From Microbacterium sp. Root61 (lineage in GTDB: Bacteria; Actinomycetota; Actinomycetes; Actinomycetales; Microbacteriaceae): a DNA stretch of 64,000 nt. Below, piece by piece: positions 8,826 through 17,529 of this stretch. The translations under genes and the position numbers were made by a program. Each line of letters begins with the position of its first letter. The first letter of the stretch is position 1. The stretch covers positions 1,273,788 through 1,337,787 of the forward strand of contig NZ_LMGU01000001.1 of NCBI RefSeq assembly GCF_001427525.1. Reading direction: 5' to 3'. The notes under the pieces are model-generated. The model did no database searches and was not told the origin of the DNA. It saw only the letters and a program-made list of their open reading frames with translations.

Positions 8826-10952
8826 CTAGGTTGTGCTGGGCGTCATTCCTCGCTCGAGGGCAACCGCGAGCGCGCGGAGCCTATTCGCAGCTGGCCGGAT
8901 GTCACCAATCTGATAGGTCTCGTGCTTCGAGTCCTCATTCGCGTCGACGATCCTCACTATGTCCATGTCCAGGGTGACTAGCAGCCCGAACGTTGAAATC
9001 AACTCCTCGATGCTCGGAGCCAGTTCAGAGCGTCGTTCAATGAGTGAAACGTCTCGAGGCGAGACGGCTTCCTCGTTCTCCCCTTCATCTCTGAGCCGAG
9101 ACACGACCAGGGACACCATGTCAATCTGCCGCTGGCGGGAGTCGATCAAGTGTGCCACTCGTGACAGCCCATCGGGAGTTTCGAAGAGCGCGCCAACGTC
9201 TGCAGGGCGGAGCCCAAGAGATTCGGCCGCAGTCACGATCTCACCCAACTCGGTTGCCGTCACAAGTGCCCAGCTCTTCTTCGCAGCCATCTCCTTGATG
9301 GTGTCACCCGAAAACGACGGCGCAACGATGGCGACGAAGTCAGCCGCGTGTTTGTCCTTGTGAGCGGTGATCGCGACATCGCTGACGTTGGTGTGCGCGA
9401 TTTGCCCCGATGAAGTGGACTTCGCGTCCACGATCGCCGTTCGAAGCTGACGGTCGTGGTCATACCACTGAACCAATACGTCAGTGTCGCCGGATCCGCT
9501 AATGCGCTGAGCTCTGAACCCCAGGAGTTTGAACGCGCTTTCGATGCTCGTTTCAAACGCGACGCCCGAGCCCTTGCCATCGGCGCCTGGATCGCTGGCC
9601 GTCCGTACAAGTTGCTCAGCGATTTGCCCTGACCGACGTTCACTTTCCCCAGACGGCGATGGTCGCAAGCGTCCGTCAGGGGTTGAAGACTGGTCGGGTT
9701 CCGTCTCGCTGGTGTCGGGAACGTCCGCGAGCGGAAGCTGTGCGACAAGTCGTCGCCCGGCGGGGGTAGCTTGCACTGCCGACCAGGACGTGTCGATGAG
9801 CAGACCAGCATCGACCATGAACGCGATCAGCCACCGAATCTTCTCCTTGTTCATGCCGTATCGCGCGCCTTCCCGATACACCTCGCCTCGTGCGACATTC
9901 TCGCGAGCCGCGCGGATCAGCTCACCGATGAAACGCATGTGGACGTGGAGAATTCGGATGAAGTCAATGTCAGCGCCTGACCGCAGCCACGCCTTCGCCG
10001 CAGGTGTCGCCACGAACACGCCGCGGCGTACTTCCTGCAAGAAGCCTCCGGCTCGCATGAAGGGCATCATTGACTCAACGCTGCTCCGCTTCAACCCGAA
10101 TCTGTCGGCGATGAACGTCAGGAGCTCTTCCTTCTCGATCGGCTCTGCTGCGGCCGAGATCGATATCCGCATGTTCTCGATCTTGTTTGGATCAGAAGCC
10201 GGACTCGGGACCCAGATGTTGTATGTGTTCCTGGAGTCCTGGGCTGCGGCGCTCCCGGCTAATTCCTCAAGCAGCACTGCGATCTCTGCGGGCGCGTCGG
10301 GCAGATTCACCTCTTCGCCTGCGTCTTCCAGCACGACGGCTGCCGGCGTGACCAAGACCCACGTCTGAAGGATCTCGTGTCCTGCCTGCGTCGCGGTCAG
10401 CTTCCTGTCCCCAAGCCACTCAATGAGCCCGAGAACTTCGAGCCAGGTCAGCCGCTGCCGGGTGTTGCTTGATGTCGCCCAACTGAGGTTGTACTCACCT
10501 ACGAGCTCAGCGTTGACCTCGTCGACAGTGAGTGGTCGATCGTCCACCAGAGCGAGTGCCTCCGCGAGCAGCCGAACTCGACCGGCCATCATAGTCGCGA
10601 GGCGAGATGGTGACTTGTCTGCGCGGAATTTCTCGCCTTCCGCTGTGAGGGCGAGAACTCCGCGCCGATTCTCAACGAGACCCATCCCCCGCAGCGCGTA
10701 GGAGTACTGCCGCCACGTCAGCGTCATCTCAGCGCCCTGAATGGTTGGCTGAGCGCTCAGTTCAACCGCACCATCAGAAGACATCGCCTCAAGCAGGGCG
10801 ACCGTGCGGGGGAACATCTCATCCTTCCCACACTGCAGGTTGGGTGGCGAGGCCGCCTGCGTGAGCCATAGGGTCCGCTGCTGGCCCAGGGTCAGTTGGG
10901 GAGCCATTGCTCCAATCGAGTCAGACCCAGGCACTTCGCTCACGACGATCAT
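8826..10952 (-). CDS. Winged-helix / PD-(D/E)XK nuclease-like protein
   Basis: About 708 residues. I prefer ATG at 10952, with GGAG 6 nt upstream; the frame is open to 11063. The first 400 residues form successive winged-helix-like units (for example LTLGQQRTLWLT, YALRGMGLVENRRG, RQRLTWLEVLGLIEWLG, MNKEKIRWLIAFMVDAGLLI). A Ser/Pro-rich linker follows near residue 430. A nuclease-like core then reads FRAQRISGSGDTDVLVQW and TAIVDAKS, matching the GxGxxD...(D/E)xK pattern of PD-(D/E)XK enzymes. The C-terminal 150 residues are helical. This layout fits a restriction or defence nuclease that reads DNA through winged helices. No methyltransferase lies beside it, so it may be self-contained or modification-dependent. 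Specificity is unknown. Confidence 0.72.
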   Translation of the reverse strand: MIVVSEVPGSDSIGAMAPQLTLGQQRTLWLTQAASPPNLQCGKDEMFPRTVALLEAMSSDGAVELSAQPTIQGAEMTLTWRQYSYALRGMGLVENRRGVLALTAEGEKFRADKSPSRLATMMAGRVRLLAEALALVDDRPLTVDEVNAELVGEYNLSWATSSNTRQRLTWLEVLGLIEWLGDRKLTATQAGHEILQTWVLVTPAAVVLEDAGEEVNLPDAPAEIAVLLEELAGSAAAQDSRNTYNIWVPSPASDPNKIENMRISISAAAEPIEKEELLTFIADRFGLKRSSVESMMPFMRAGGFLQEVRRGVFVATPAAKAWLRSGADIDFIRILHVHMRFIGELIRAARENVARGEVYREGARYGMNKEKIRWLIAFMVDAGLLIDTSWSAVQATPAGRRLVAQLPLADVPDTSETEPDQSSTPDGRLRPSPSGESERRSGQIAEQLVRTASDPGADGKGSGVAFETSIESAFKLLGFRAQRISGSGDTDVLVQWYDHDRQLRTAIVDAKSTSSGQIAHTNVSDVAITAHKDKHAADFVAIVAPSFSGDTIKEMAAKKSWALVTATELGEIVTAAESLGLRPADVGALFETPDGLSRVAHLIDSRQRQIDMVSLVVSRLRDEGENEEAVSPRDVSLIERRSELAPSIEELISTFGLLVTLDMDIVRIVDANEDSKHETYQIGDIRPAANRLRALAVALERGMTPSTT

Positions 10953-11063
10953 TCCCATCTCCCACACCTCATACCAGAGTCTACTGATAACCTCGGACAC
11001 GACTGAGCATGAGTGTGCGACACCATCGCCGACCGATGTTAGCGCCAGACGACGCAAAGACAC

Positions 11064-11670
11064 CCAATCGCACGGCTTCGGGCCTGCACGCCCCGTTCCC
11101 GCCCCACGAACTGCCCGATTGCAGAGGCCCCGCGCAAGCCCGGCTACGGCTCAACCGCTTCCGCGAATACGCTCTCACTCCGGGTCCGCGGCTCAACGGC
11201 CAAGTCCGCGTCACGAACCGACCGCGCATAGGCCGTTTCGATGCCCACGCCGCCCGGCTGTTGCGTGAGGCGATCTAGCAGAACATTGGTCTCGCAACGC
11301 GTCCGGACTACGTGCGTTAGACCCGCTTCAATCGCATGATCCGGGACTACTCACTCTCAGAGGAGTTCTAACGACGACTCAACGAACGCATCGCCCACAG
11401 TTTGCAGCGGTTCTGGGATCTGGCAGCGGTGACAGGCGTTCAGGGTGTGCTTGGGAATCGCGGGGAGGGTTGGGGGCCATGACTTCAAGTTGATCGAACG
11501 CCAGATCGCCGGGGAATGAGTGGATACTTGCCAAGGCATCAGACCAAGAGGCCCGCGTTGTCCGGCGGTTTTTCATTAAGCGATCCGGGTTGATGATTGC
11601 CGGACGTTCGAGCCCTTCTGACCCCTCGTCTGCAATGCAATGTCGACAGCCGTCGATACGCTCGTCTTCG
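11064..11670. other. Gene-poor gap with a possible 70-codon relic
   Basis: No intact gene is supported. On the minus strand, 11144-11353 holds about 70 sense codons of protein-like composition (for example RTRCETNVLLDRLTQQPGG and AYARSVRDADLAVEPRTRSE) ending in TAG. It has no start codon and is stopped upstream, so it is probably a relic. The rest (11354-11670) shows only short overlapping frames and presumably contains the promoter of the HNH gene. Confidence 0.35.
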
Positions 11671-12555
11671 ATGGAAGACGACCAGGCGGGGAATCACGCA
11701 AGTGGCGTGATCGAGAGTGTTTTCGGGAAGGCGGACGGCCGCGGCGTCCCCGAGCTCAGCCGCGCCACGTTTCGAATGCAAGACGGGTCTGTGATGGAAG
11801 CGCGGATGCCGCGCCCGGGCGGTGATGAGACCACCTGCCGCGCCACACCTGTCACGTTCGAGTTCATGGACCTCGGGACCTGCCCGATCTGCCTCACGGC
11901 GAGCCCGTCGAGCCGCGAGCATGTACCGCCGCACTCAATCGGCGGAAACGTTCTGACACTGACCTGTGAGCGCTGCAACAACGAGTTCGGATCGAAGTTC
12001 GAGCCACATCTTCAGGGATGGTACGAGAACTCCATCGGCAAGGTGAAGCTGTCAGGCGCCGAAGTGCATGGACGCCGTTTCGCCGGCGAGTACCTGGTTC
12101 GTGAGAACGCGGCGGGAGGCTTCATCCTCTTCCAGCAGGGAAGCGCAGACGCGGCAGTGGATCAGATCCTCCAGAATGGAGGATCGTTTGAGATGACCTA
12201 CCCTCAGGCAGATACCACGAGGACCCACATCGCAGCCGTGAAGACTGCGTACCTCGCTGCATGTGTCACGATGCGGGTCGTGCCGAACTCGCCACGCGCA
12301 GAGGCGCTGAGGGCGGAACTGCTGGCCGCACGAGATGCGCCGCGATCGCAGCGGCTGACCCTCAGCCCATTGATGAAGTCGATCCGCGTCGCTCGATCGG
12401 CGGCCGAGCCCGCTCCAAGCGAAATCGTGCTGATGTTCGAGCAGGGCACCGATCAGACCAGTCCACGATTTGTTCTCAGCTTCAACCGCGTCTTCGCTGT
12501 CGACTGGCCGCTTGAGCCGATCACGGGATTTCACGTTCTTGAACGGCCCGCCTAG
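11671..12555 (+). CDS. HNH-type endonuclease-like protein
   Basis: About 294 residues. A zinc-bound HNH-like core lies at about residues 70-110: CPICL, then SREHVPPHSIGG with the catalytic-type His, then LTCERCNNEFG. The CxxC...H...CxxCN pattern is that of HNH_5-type nucleases. The 190-residue C-terminal part has no recognised domain and probably sets the target. The start is uncertain: the frame is open from 11590, and ATG at 11671 was chosen because the preceding codons look like leader, but it has no strong ribosome binding site. The gene stands alone, followed by the HEPN-like gene on the same strand after 75 nt. Confidence 0.75.
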   Translation: MEDDQAGNHASGVIESVFGKADGRGVPELSRATFRMQDGSVMEARMPRPGGDETTCRATPVTFEFMDLGTCPICLTASPSSREHVPPHSIGGNVLTLTCERCNNEFGSKFEPHLQGWYENSIGKVKLSGAEVHGRRFAGEYLVRENAAGGFILFQQGSADAAVDQILQNGGSFEMTYPQADTTRTHIAAVKTAYLAACVTMRVVPNSPRAEALRAELLAARDAPRSQRLTLSPLMKSIRVARSAAEPAPSEIVLMFEQGTDQTSPRFVLSFNRVFAVDWPLEPITGFHVLERPA

Positions 12556-12630
12556 CGGGGGGCAACGCCGCACCGCCAGCTGGTTCGAGCGCCTATGTAG
12601 ACCAGTAGCACAGTAGAGAGGAAGCCCCTG

Positions 12631-13272
12631 ATGGAGGAGCCGAACAGGTTCCAGATCATCCTGTCGGAGACTCGACGGACGGACCTCGTCGAATCAGAGC
12701 GGCAACGGGCCGAGATCGAGCGCTTCATCGGTCGTTACATGGTGGATTGGGGATACGTCGAGTTCTTCATGAGCATTAGCATCGACGCGTGGGTCACCCC
12801 TAGAAGCATCGGCAACCTCCAACGTGCGATGCTGACGCAGCCCACCAGCAGCAAGATCAACTTTATCCGGGGGCTGCTACCGGAAACCTGGGTTTCGGGC
12901 GCCGCGCTAATTCGGCACCTCGAGGACGGTAACCAGTACCGCAACTCCCTGGCGCACTCGAATCTGGCGATGGGCGGGTTCGACGGAGAGCGGCGGCGCG
13001 GATGGCATCTGTGGAACGTGCGAGGGCGCGATATCAGACTGGACCTGCCCGAGGAAGAGCGCAACGATCGCCTCGCCAGGGTCAGCGTTCTCCGGGAGGC
13101 AGTTCGCCTCCTCATGCATGACGAGATCCGTTCGGCGTCCGGCGACCTGGACCTGATCTCCCTATCGTCCTTGATCGTTCAGCAGCCAGGGACGTGGCAC
13201 ACCTGGGAGGAGTGGGGGCATTTCACGCGAGTGGCCTGCGAGATGTTCCCAGATAGCAGCAACCGCAAGTAG
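12631..13272 (+). CDS. HEPN-like helical protein, 213 residues
   Basis: An all-helical small protein with YRNSLAHS near residues 107-114. R-N-x3-H is the RX4H signature of HEPN ribonucleases, including the usual polar residue after Arg. A GAGAGG ribosome binding site precedes the ATG. No nucleotidyltransferase (MNT) antitoxin gene is adjacent, so this is an orphan HEPN candidate. The same RX4H form recurs in the protein at 14968-15546. It may be an RNase effector, but the motif is short and the fold is not proved from sequence alone. Confidence 0.6.
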   Translation: MEEPNRFQIILSETRRTDLVESERQRAEIERFIGRYMVDWGYVEFFMSISIDAWVTPRSIGNLQRAMLTQPTSSKINFIRGLLPETWVSGAALIRHLEDGNQYRNSLAHSNLAMGGFDGERRRGWHLWNVRGRDIRLDLPEEERNDRLARVSVLREAVRLLMHDEIRSASGDLDLISLSSLIVQQPGTWHTWEEWGHFTRVACEMFPDSSNRK

Positions 13273-13581
13273 AGGGTGGACGCGCCCGGTAGGCCAGGAT
13301 GGACATCTGTCCGATGCGCGCTTGAGGTCCCCTCGAGTGCTTCAGAGTATGCCTCGGGCATGAGCCGAGTCCACTGGCCCCGTGTCGACGCGTCAATTCG
13401 ACGTCGCCTTGCCACTGTGTTCTGGGCGCGCAAGAATTCGTACCCGACCGCAGGACAGGCTGCGAGGGCGGCGTTCAACTCCTTCGCTGCCTTCCTGATC
13501 GACTCGCCGCCGTCCGCGTCCGCGTCCGTCGCCGATGAAATGCCATGCGTTGGTGTCGAGAAGGACGACTGGTTGCGACAC
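13270..13581 (-). pseudogene. Frameshifted PIN-domain gene remnant
   Basis: One minus-strand frame (from about 13581) gives VVLLDTNAWHFI, the classic first strand and Asp of a PIN nuclease. The sense then moves to another frame (SATDADADGGESIRKAAKEL, GYEFLRAQNTVARRRRID, QWTRLMPEAYSEAL), which continues the helical pattern expected of the fold. Joining them needs a frameshift near 13530. The second frame runs on into the 3' end of the gene at 12631-13272 with no good stop. I read it as a dead PIN-type (VapC-like) gene whose 3' end was lost. Confidence 0.5.
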
Positions 13582-13772
13582 GACCTCAGCTACTCGGGGA
13601 GCGAAGGGCCGTGGGGCTCGCTTCCCTACGGCCCCTTCCATGCCTTGCCCTGATGTGGCTCTCTTGCGGGCGCTCGAGATGGAGCCCTAACCAGGCCTCG
13701 CGCGATTTGGCCCGCGGTCACATGCAGTCAGCATCTCGTGAGCAGAACCAAGCAGATTGGTACGTTTGCCAC

Positions 13773-14915
13773 ATGCGCGCGCAACAGGAGGCTCTTGGCC
13801 TAATCGAAACGATTGAGTCCTGGTGGGGTGAGCCTCTGGGTTCCGAGCTAGTCGATCGAGTAGCGTCGGCGCCGTTCGAACATCTTGAGCGCTTTCACTA
13901 CGAGGAAGCTGACCTCCAGCGCCTGTACGAGCCTCGGAATCTCCCTCCACTGCTTGCCGGTGCCGTTCGACCCATCTGGGGTGAGACCCTCGAGCCAGCG
14001 GAGACCAACTACCGGACTGCCGCCAAGCTTCTCCTCTTCGTCGACACGGTCGTTGAAGATTCTCATCGGTTGGAACCCTTCCAAGTCATTGGCATGGAAG
14101 GTGCGAGAGAGAGCGAGGAATTCGTTCGACGTAGCATTCGGCGCGATCTCGAGTGGTTGGTCGGGACGCGCCCACTAATCGAAGACGGCTCCATTCTGTT
14201 CACGGCGAAATATCGTGGGTTGGCCGAATTTAGCGTGTGGGACCAAATCGCTGGCAAAGGGCCAGAACGGCCCTCCGCTGCGTGGCAGATGAGCGGCAAC
14301 GTTGTTGCCGCTCTCGAAGGGACAGCAACCCCGATTGCGCAGAGCCGAGCGCACGAGGAGGGATACCGGGAACTGCTCACAGGGCACCAAACTGCGGACG
14401 GTCGTGTATCTGAACTGAATACGCTGGCGCGGATTCCCCTTCCGGGCTTCACGCACGCAACCTTGCAATCTCTTGTGGCGCTCCGTGCATCCGCGAGCGA
14501 GTTCCAAGAGTGGCGCTCACATCTTCGGGCAGCGCTCGCGTCCGTAAGCGAGCTCCCAGACTCAGAGTCGGCAGCCAGTGACGCTGCTTCGATCGTCCTC
14601 GATGAACTGAGCCACAGCACGCAGACCCTCACCCGTGCCGTCAAGACGTCGCCGGCACTGACAGCAGTCCGGAGCGCAGGGATTGGATTCGGGATCACAA
14701 CAATCGGAGCGGCCGCCTCAGCGAGTGTCGCTGTCGCGCTAAACCCTCAAGATCCGAGTCTCCTCGCCGGAGCGGTAGTCGGCGCCGTGCCGGGCGCCGT
14801 CGAGGCGCTCCGTGAGGTCGGACACGCGTATGTCGAAGCAGCGCACGCACGCCGGGTTGGAAGAGCAGTGTGGGGCATCCTTGGCTCGTTTGGTCGCGAC
14901 CTGCCTGGCAAGTGA
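13773..14915 (+). CDS. Unknown protein with Gly/Ala-rich hydrophobic C-terminus
   Basis: About 380 residues from ATG at 13773; ATG at 13722 is an alternative, and neither has a strong ribosome binding site. The N-terminal 270 residues are soluble and mixed, with no motif I recognise. Near residues 300-355 there is a Gly/Ala-rich hydrophobic stretch (GIGFGITTIGAAASASVAVA, then LLAGAVVGAVPGAV) resembling two tightly packed membrane helices. A basic tail follows. Such a layout could be a membrane-acting effector. The next gene, on the opposite strand, encodes a HEPN-like protein. Function unknown. Confidence 0.6.
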   Translation: MRAQQEALGLIETIESWWGEPLGSELVDRVASAPFEHLERFHYEEADLQRLYEPRNLPPLLAGAVRPIWGETLEPAETNYRTAAKLLLFVDTVVEDSHRLEPFQVIGMEGARESEEFVRRSIRRDLEWLVGTRPLIEDGSILFTAKYRGLAEFSVWDQIAGKGPERPSAAWQMSGNVVAALEGTATPIAQSRAHEEGYRELLTGHQTADGRVSELNTLARIPLPGFTHATLQSLVALRASASEFQEWRSHLRAALASVSELPDSESAASDAASIVLDELSHSTQTLTRAVKTSPALTAVRSAGIGFGITTIGAAASASVAVALNPQDPSLLAGAVVGAVPGAVEALREVGHAYVEAAHARRVGRAVWGILGSFGRDLPGK

Positions 14916-14967
14916 ACAGCCACCTCACCGCGGCACTTGTCCCCCCGAACAGCTCGGAGGCGGATCC

Positions 14968-15546
14968 TCATTCAACGTTGGAGAAGTCCACTACCAAGCC
15001 GCTTGACCCTGTGCCATCCAGGACGAAGCCGTGCGGGCGGTGCGGCGCAACTCGTCGCCACACGCCAGCCGTGACGGCAGTGAAAGCGCCCAGATCAACC
15101 AGCATCTCGAGGTACAGATCCTCTATCAATGCTGAGAGTTCGTCGAGACGGATCGCCGTTCGATTGAGGTCGTCGACGCTGACGGACCGAATTCGAAACT
15201 CGCCGTTCTTCCGCAAACGGTTCTTCACCTCTAGGTTTGAATCCGCGTCGAACTGCCAAAGCCCATGAACGTAGGTGTTTCGCTCACGCATGAGATTCGC
15301 GGCCTCTTCTATGAGGGGCTTCAGAGCAGCCCGATCCTCGCTCTCTGGGAGGCGGAGCGCGAGGATTTCAGTGAGCATCCTGGTCTTCCGCTCAAACGGA
15401 AGGCCCTTCGCCACTGTGATCCCAACCTGGCTGTCGTGAGTGATCGCGTCCGACAGAAACAGTTCGATCACGGCGTCTAGTCGAGCGGCGGCTACAGCGA
15501 CTCGACCCAGAGCGGCGTACTCGTTCTCACGCAAGATATCTGCCAT
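14968..15546 (-). CDS. HEPN-like helical protein, 192 residues
   Basis: A small helical protein starting MADILRENEYAALG. RERNTYVHGLW near residues 86-96 contains R-N-x3-H, the RX4H motif of HEPN-domain RNases. The surrounding pattern (a long first helix, SDAITHDSQV, then LMRERNTYVHG) resembles uncharacterised AbiV- or Swt1-like HEPN proteins. It is convergent with the 13773 gene and divergent from the SIR2 gene, and it has no MNT partner. It may be an orphan toxin or an accessory of a neighbouring system; this cannot be settled from sequence. Confidence 0.6.
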   Translation of the reverse strand: MADILRENEYAALGRVAVAAARLDAVIELFLSDAITHDSQVGITVAKGLPFERKTRMLTEILALRLPESEDRAALKPLIEEAANLMRERNTYVHGLWQFDADSNLEVKNRLRKNGEFRIRSVSVDDLNRTAIRLDELSALIEDLYLEMLVDLGAFTAVTAGVWRRVAPHRPHGFVLDGTGSSGLVVDFSNVE

Positions 15547-15858
15547 TGCCTTCTTGACCCGACTCGTTGAATGTGTCTCGTGTGCCGAGCGTAGCCTTGG
15601 TGCCCGACTTCCAAGGCCACTTGCGACTTGCCCCGTCCGCTGTCTGATGGACCGGGCACGATGCGTTGCTCAACCTCAGCGGGGACTCGACACAGGATTG
15701 GCGACAGGTGTCTCCATAGACGGACCTGCATGACGTCGTCATTCGCGAGGGTGAGGCGACCTAAGGATTGGTCCTTGGCTTGCGGAATCTGTCGTGACTC
15801 CCGCACGGATGAAAAGCGGTCCAGCGACACGACGCCCTGTTGAGCGGCGACGAAGCCG
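15547..15858. other. Divergent intergenic region
   Basis: The 312-nt spacer between the HEPN-like gene (minus) and the SIR2-like gene (plus) has no supported gene. Near its right edge a TAGTCT box (15859-15864) lies 6 nt before the SIR2 ATG, consistent with a -10 element of a leaderless transcript. Confidence 0.45.
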
Positions 15859-15870
15859 TAGTCTCGCCCC

Positions 15871-17295
15871 ATGGAAACTCGCGCGAGCATGACCGCTGAT
15901 GGCATCCCCTGGCCCTCCGGATGGCCCACGACGACCTACCTGCTGGGTGCTGGCTTTTCCCGCGCGATCTCAGGCTCGATGCCACTACTCAACGAACTTG
16001 GTCGTCGGGTGCACGAGGCGGATCCCGTCCTCAAAGAGCGTGTCGCGCGCCACGAGATCGAGGATTTCGAAACCTGGATGTCGCTAGTCGCAACTGCGGA
16101 GCCCTATCGAAACCGCGCCGAAAACTACGAGTCACTCGGCCTCTACTCGCGGGCAGTGCGGCAAGTCGGACGAGTGCTTCAGGATGAGGTCAGCATAGCT
16201 ACGAGGGGCGATCTACCGAATTGGCTCCGGCGTCTGGTTCAGATCTGGCACGCAACCAAAGCGCCGGTTGCAACCTTCAACTACGACACTCTCACCGAGA
16301 TCGCCGCAAGAAGAGGGACCCTGTACGACCCCAGCGAGAGGCTGGTCTTGCCCTGGCCCACAGTGATCAACTTCGCGCCGGGCGGAAATGACAAGTCGAT
16401 TGGAGAGGACAGTCGCAACATTGCCTGGTCATCCTTTAGGTTGCTGAAGCTGCACGGTTCAGTCAATTGGTTCTGGGTGCCGGAAGACTCAAGCGGCGCG
16501 ACCCTCGAAAGGACTCCTCTCTTTGAAGGGGCGGTCGAGGAGGAGCGGAGCTTTGATACGTCACGATGGCTACCGGGTCGAGAACCCTACATCGTGCCTC
16601 CCGTCGCGACCAAGTCCGTCTTCTACGGTGGACCTTTGACTTCGCACTTGTGGCAACTGGCTAGCACCGCCCTAGCGGACAGTGAAGAACTTGTCATAAT
16701 GGGCTACTCCATGCCAGTAACCGACCTGACAACGCTGGGGTTGCTGCGAGAGTCCCTTCGAAGCAAGCAGACCCTCAAGGTCACGGTGTGCGACCCGAAC
16801 CCAGGTCCCGTCGTCGAGCGATTGACAGGCCTACTGTCGCCCGATATTGAACTCGAGGTGACCACATTCGACGGTCCCGATGCAGTGAGCAACTTCGTCG
16901 AAGAGAGATGGAGAACCGTCCGCAGTGATGTCGTAACAAGGCTCCGCTCGCGGCTCCTCGATGCAGGTGACACGCCAGTATCGGTCAACGGCGACCGGCA
17001 GGAAGTCCGTCAAGTGAGTTCTTTCACCCGCTCGAACGACTCGCTGATACTGCATGCTTCGAACAGCTTCCATACCGCGATGTGGCGCGAGGATTCGGAT
17101 CTCAACCCCGACGAGAACATAGGCCCGTCCTACTTCGTGAGTGCATCGGCGGTGGCGGCCGCGATGGACGGTTGTGTCGAAGTGGAGGTCAAGGATCGTA
17201 CGGGACGGGCGGATGTGTGGGGAGGTCGGGAATCCACCTTGGGCGTCCGGCGATGGTTCGATCTGTATGCAAACCTTCCTCATCAGCAGAGCTGA
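15871..17295 (+). CDS. SIR2-like NAD-binding protein, probable defence NADase
   Basis: 474 residues. A SIR2-family Rossmann core occupies roughly residues 20-310: YLLGAGFSRA (nucleotide loop), VATFNYDTLTE (Asn/Asp of the NAD site), LLKLHGSVNWFW (catalytic-type His) and VIMGYSMPVTD. These are the marks of SIR2_2-type domains in anti-phage systems, where NAD is destroyed on infection. The remaining 160 C-terminal residues, ending RRWFDLYANL, are of unknown type and could be the trigger-sensing part. The gene stands alone, with TAGTCT 6 nt before its ATG. No Argonaute, TIR or helicase partner is adjacent. NADase activity is inferred from the family. Confidence 0.82.
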   Translation: METRASMTADGIPWPSGWPTTTYLLGAGFSRAISGSMPLLNELGRRVHEADPVLKERVARHEIEDFETWMSLVATAEPYRNRAENYESLGLYSRAVRQVGRVLQDEVSIATRGDLPNWLRRLVQIWHATKAPVATFNYDTLTEIAARRGTLYDPSERLVLPWPTVINFAPGGNDKSIGEDSRNIAWSSFRLLKLHGSVNWFWVPEDSSGATLERTPLFEGAVEEERSFDTSRWLPGREPYIVPPVATKSVFYGGPLTSHLWQLASTALADSEELVIMGYSMPVTDLTTLGLLRESLRSKQTLKVTVCDPNPGPVVERLTGLLSPDIELEVTTFDGPDAVSNFVEERWRTVRSDVVTRLRSRLLDAGDTPVSVNGDRQEVRQVSSFTRSNDSLILHASNSFHTAMWREDSDLNPDENIGPSYFVSASAVAAAMDGCVEVEVKDRTGRADVWGGRESTLGVRRWFDLYANLPHQQS

Positions 17296-17529
17296 TCAGC
17301 CAGCCTCTTATGGTCCCCTCCGAGCGGGATGACAGACCGGGCTAACGCCACCCCCAGTCGCCCCCTCCGTTTTGCTATCGCGTGTGCTTCGCGTCAGTCA
17401 ACGTGAAGCGGCGGTGCCCAAGCTCAACGACTCCGCGCCAATCAAGACTTAGGCGCGCGGAGCAACAACGGTTTCGCAGTCGGGGTGGGGAAATTGCGCG
17501 GCGTTTGCTGGGTCTGCCGCTGGGACCGT

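Noticed and set aside
13545-13772. Extending the gene at 13773 upstream to 13545
   Set aside because: The extra 76 residues are Arg/Trp/Cys-rich and overlap the PIN relic on the other strand, and no ribosome binding site supports the earlier starts.
15492-15929. A minus-strand frame across the HEPN-SIR2 intergenic region
   Set aside because: It overlaps the starts of two better supported genes and lacks any motif.
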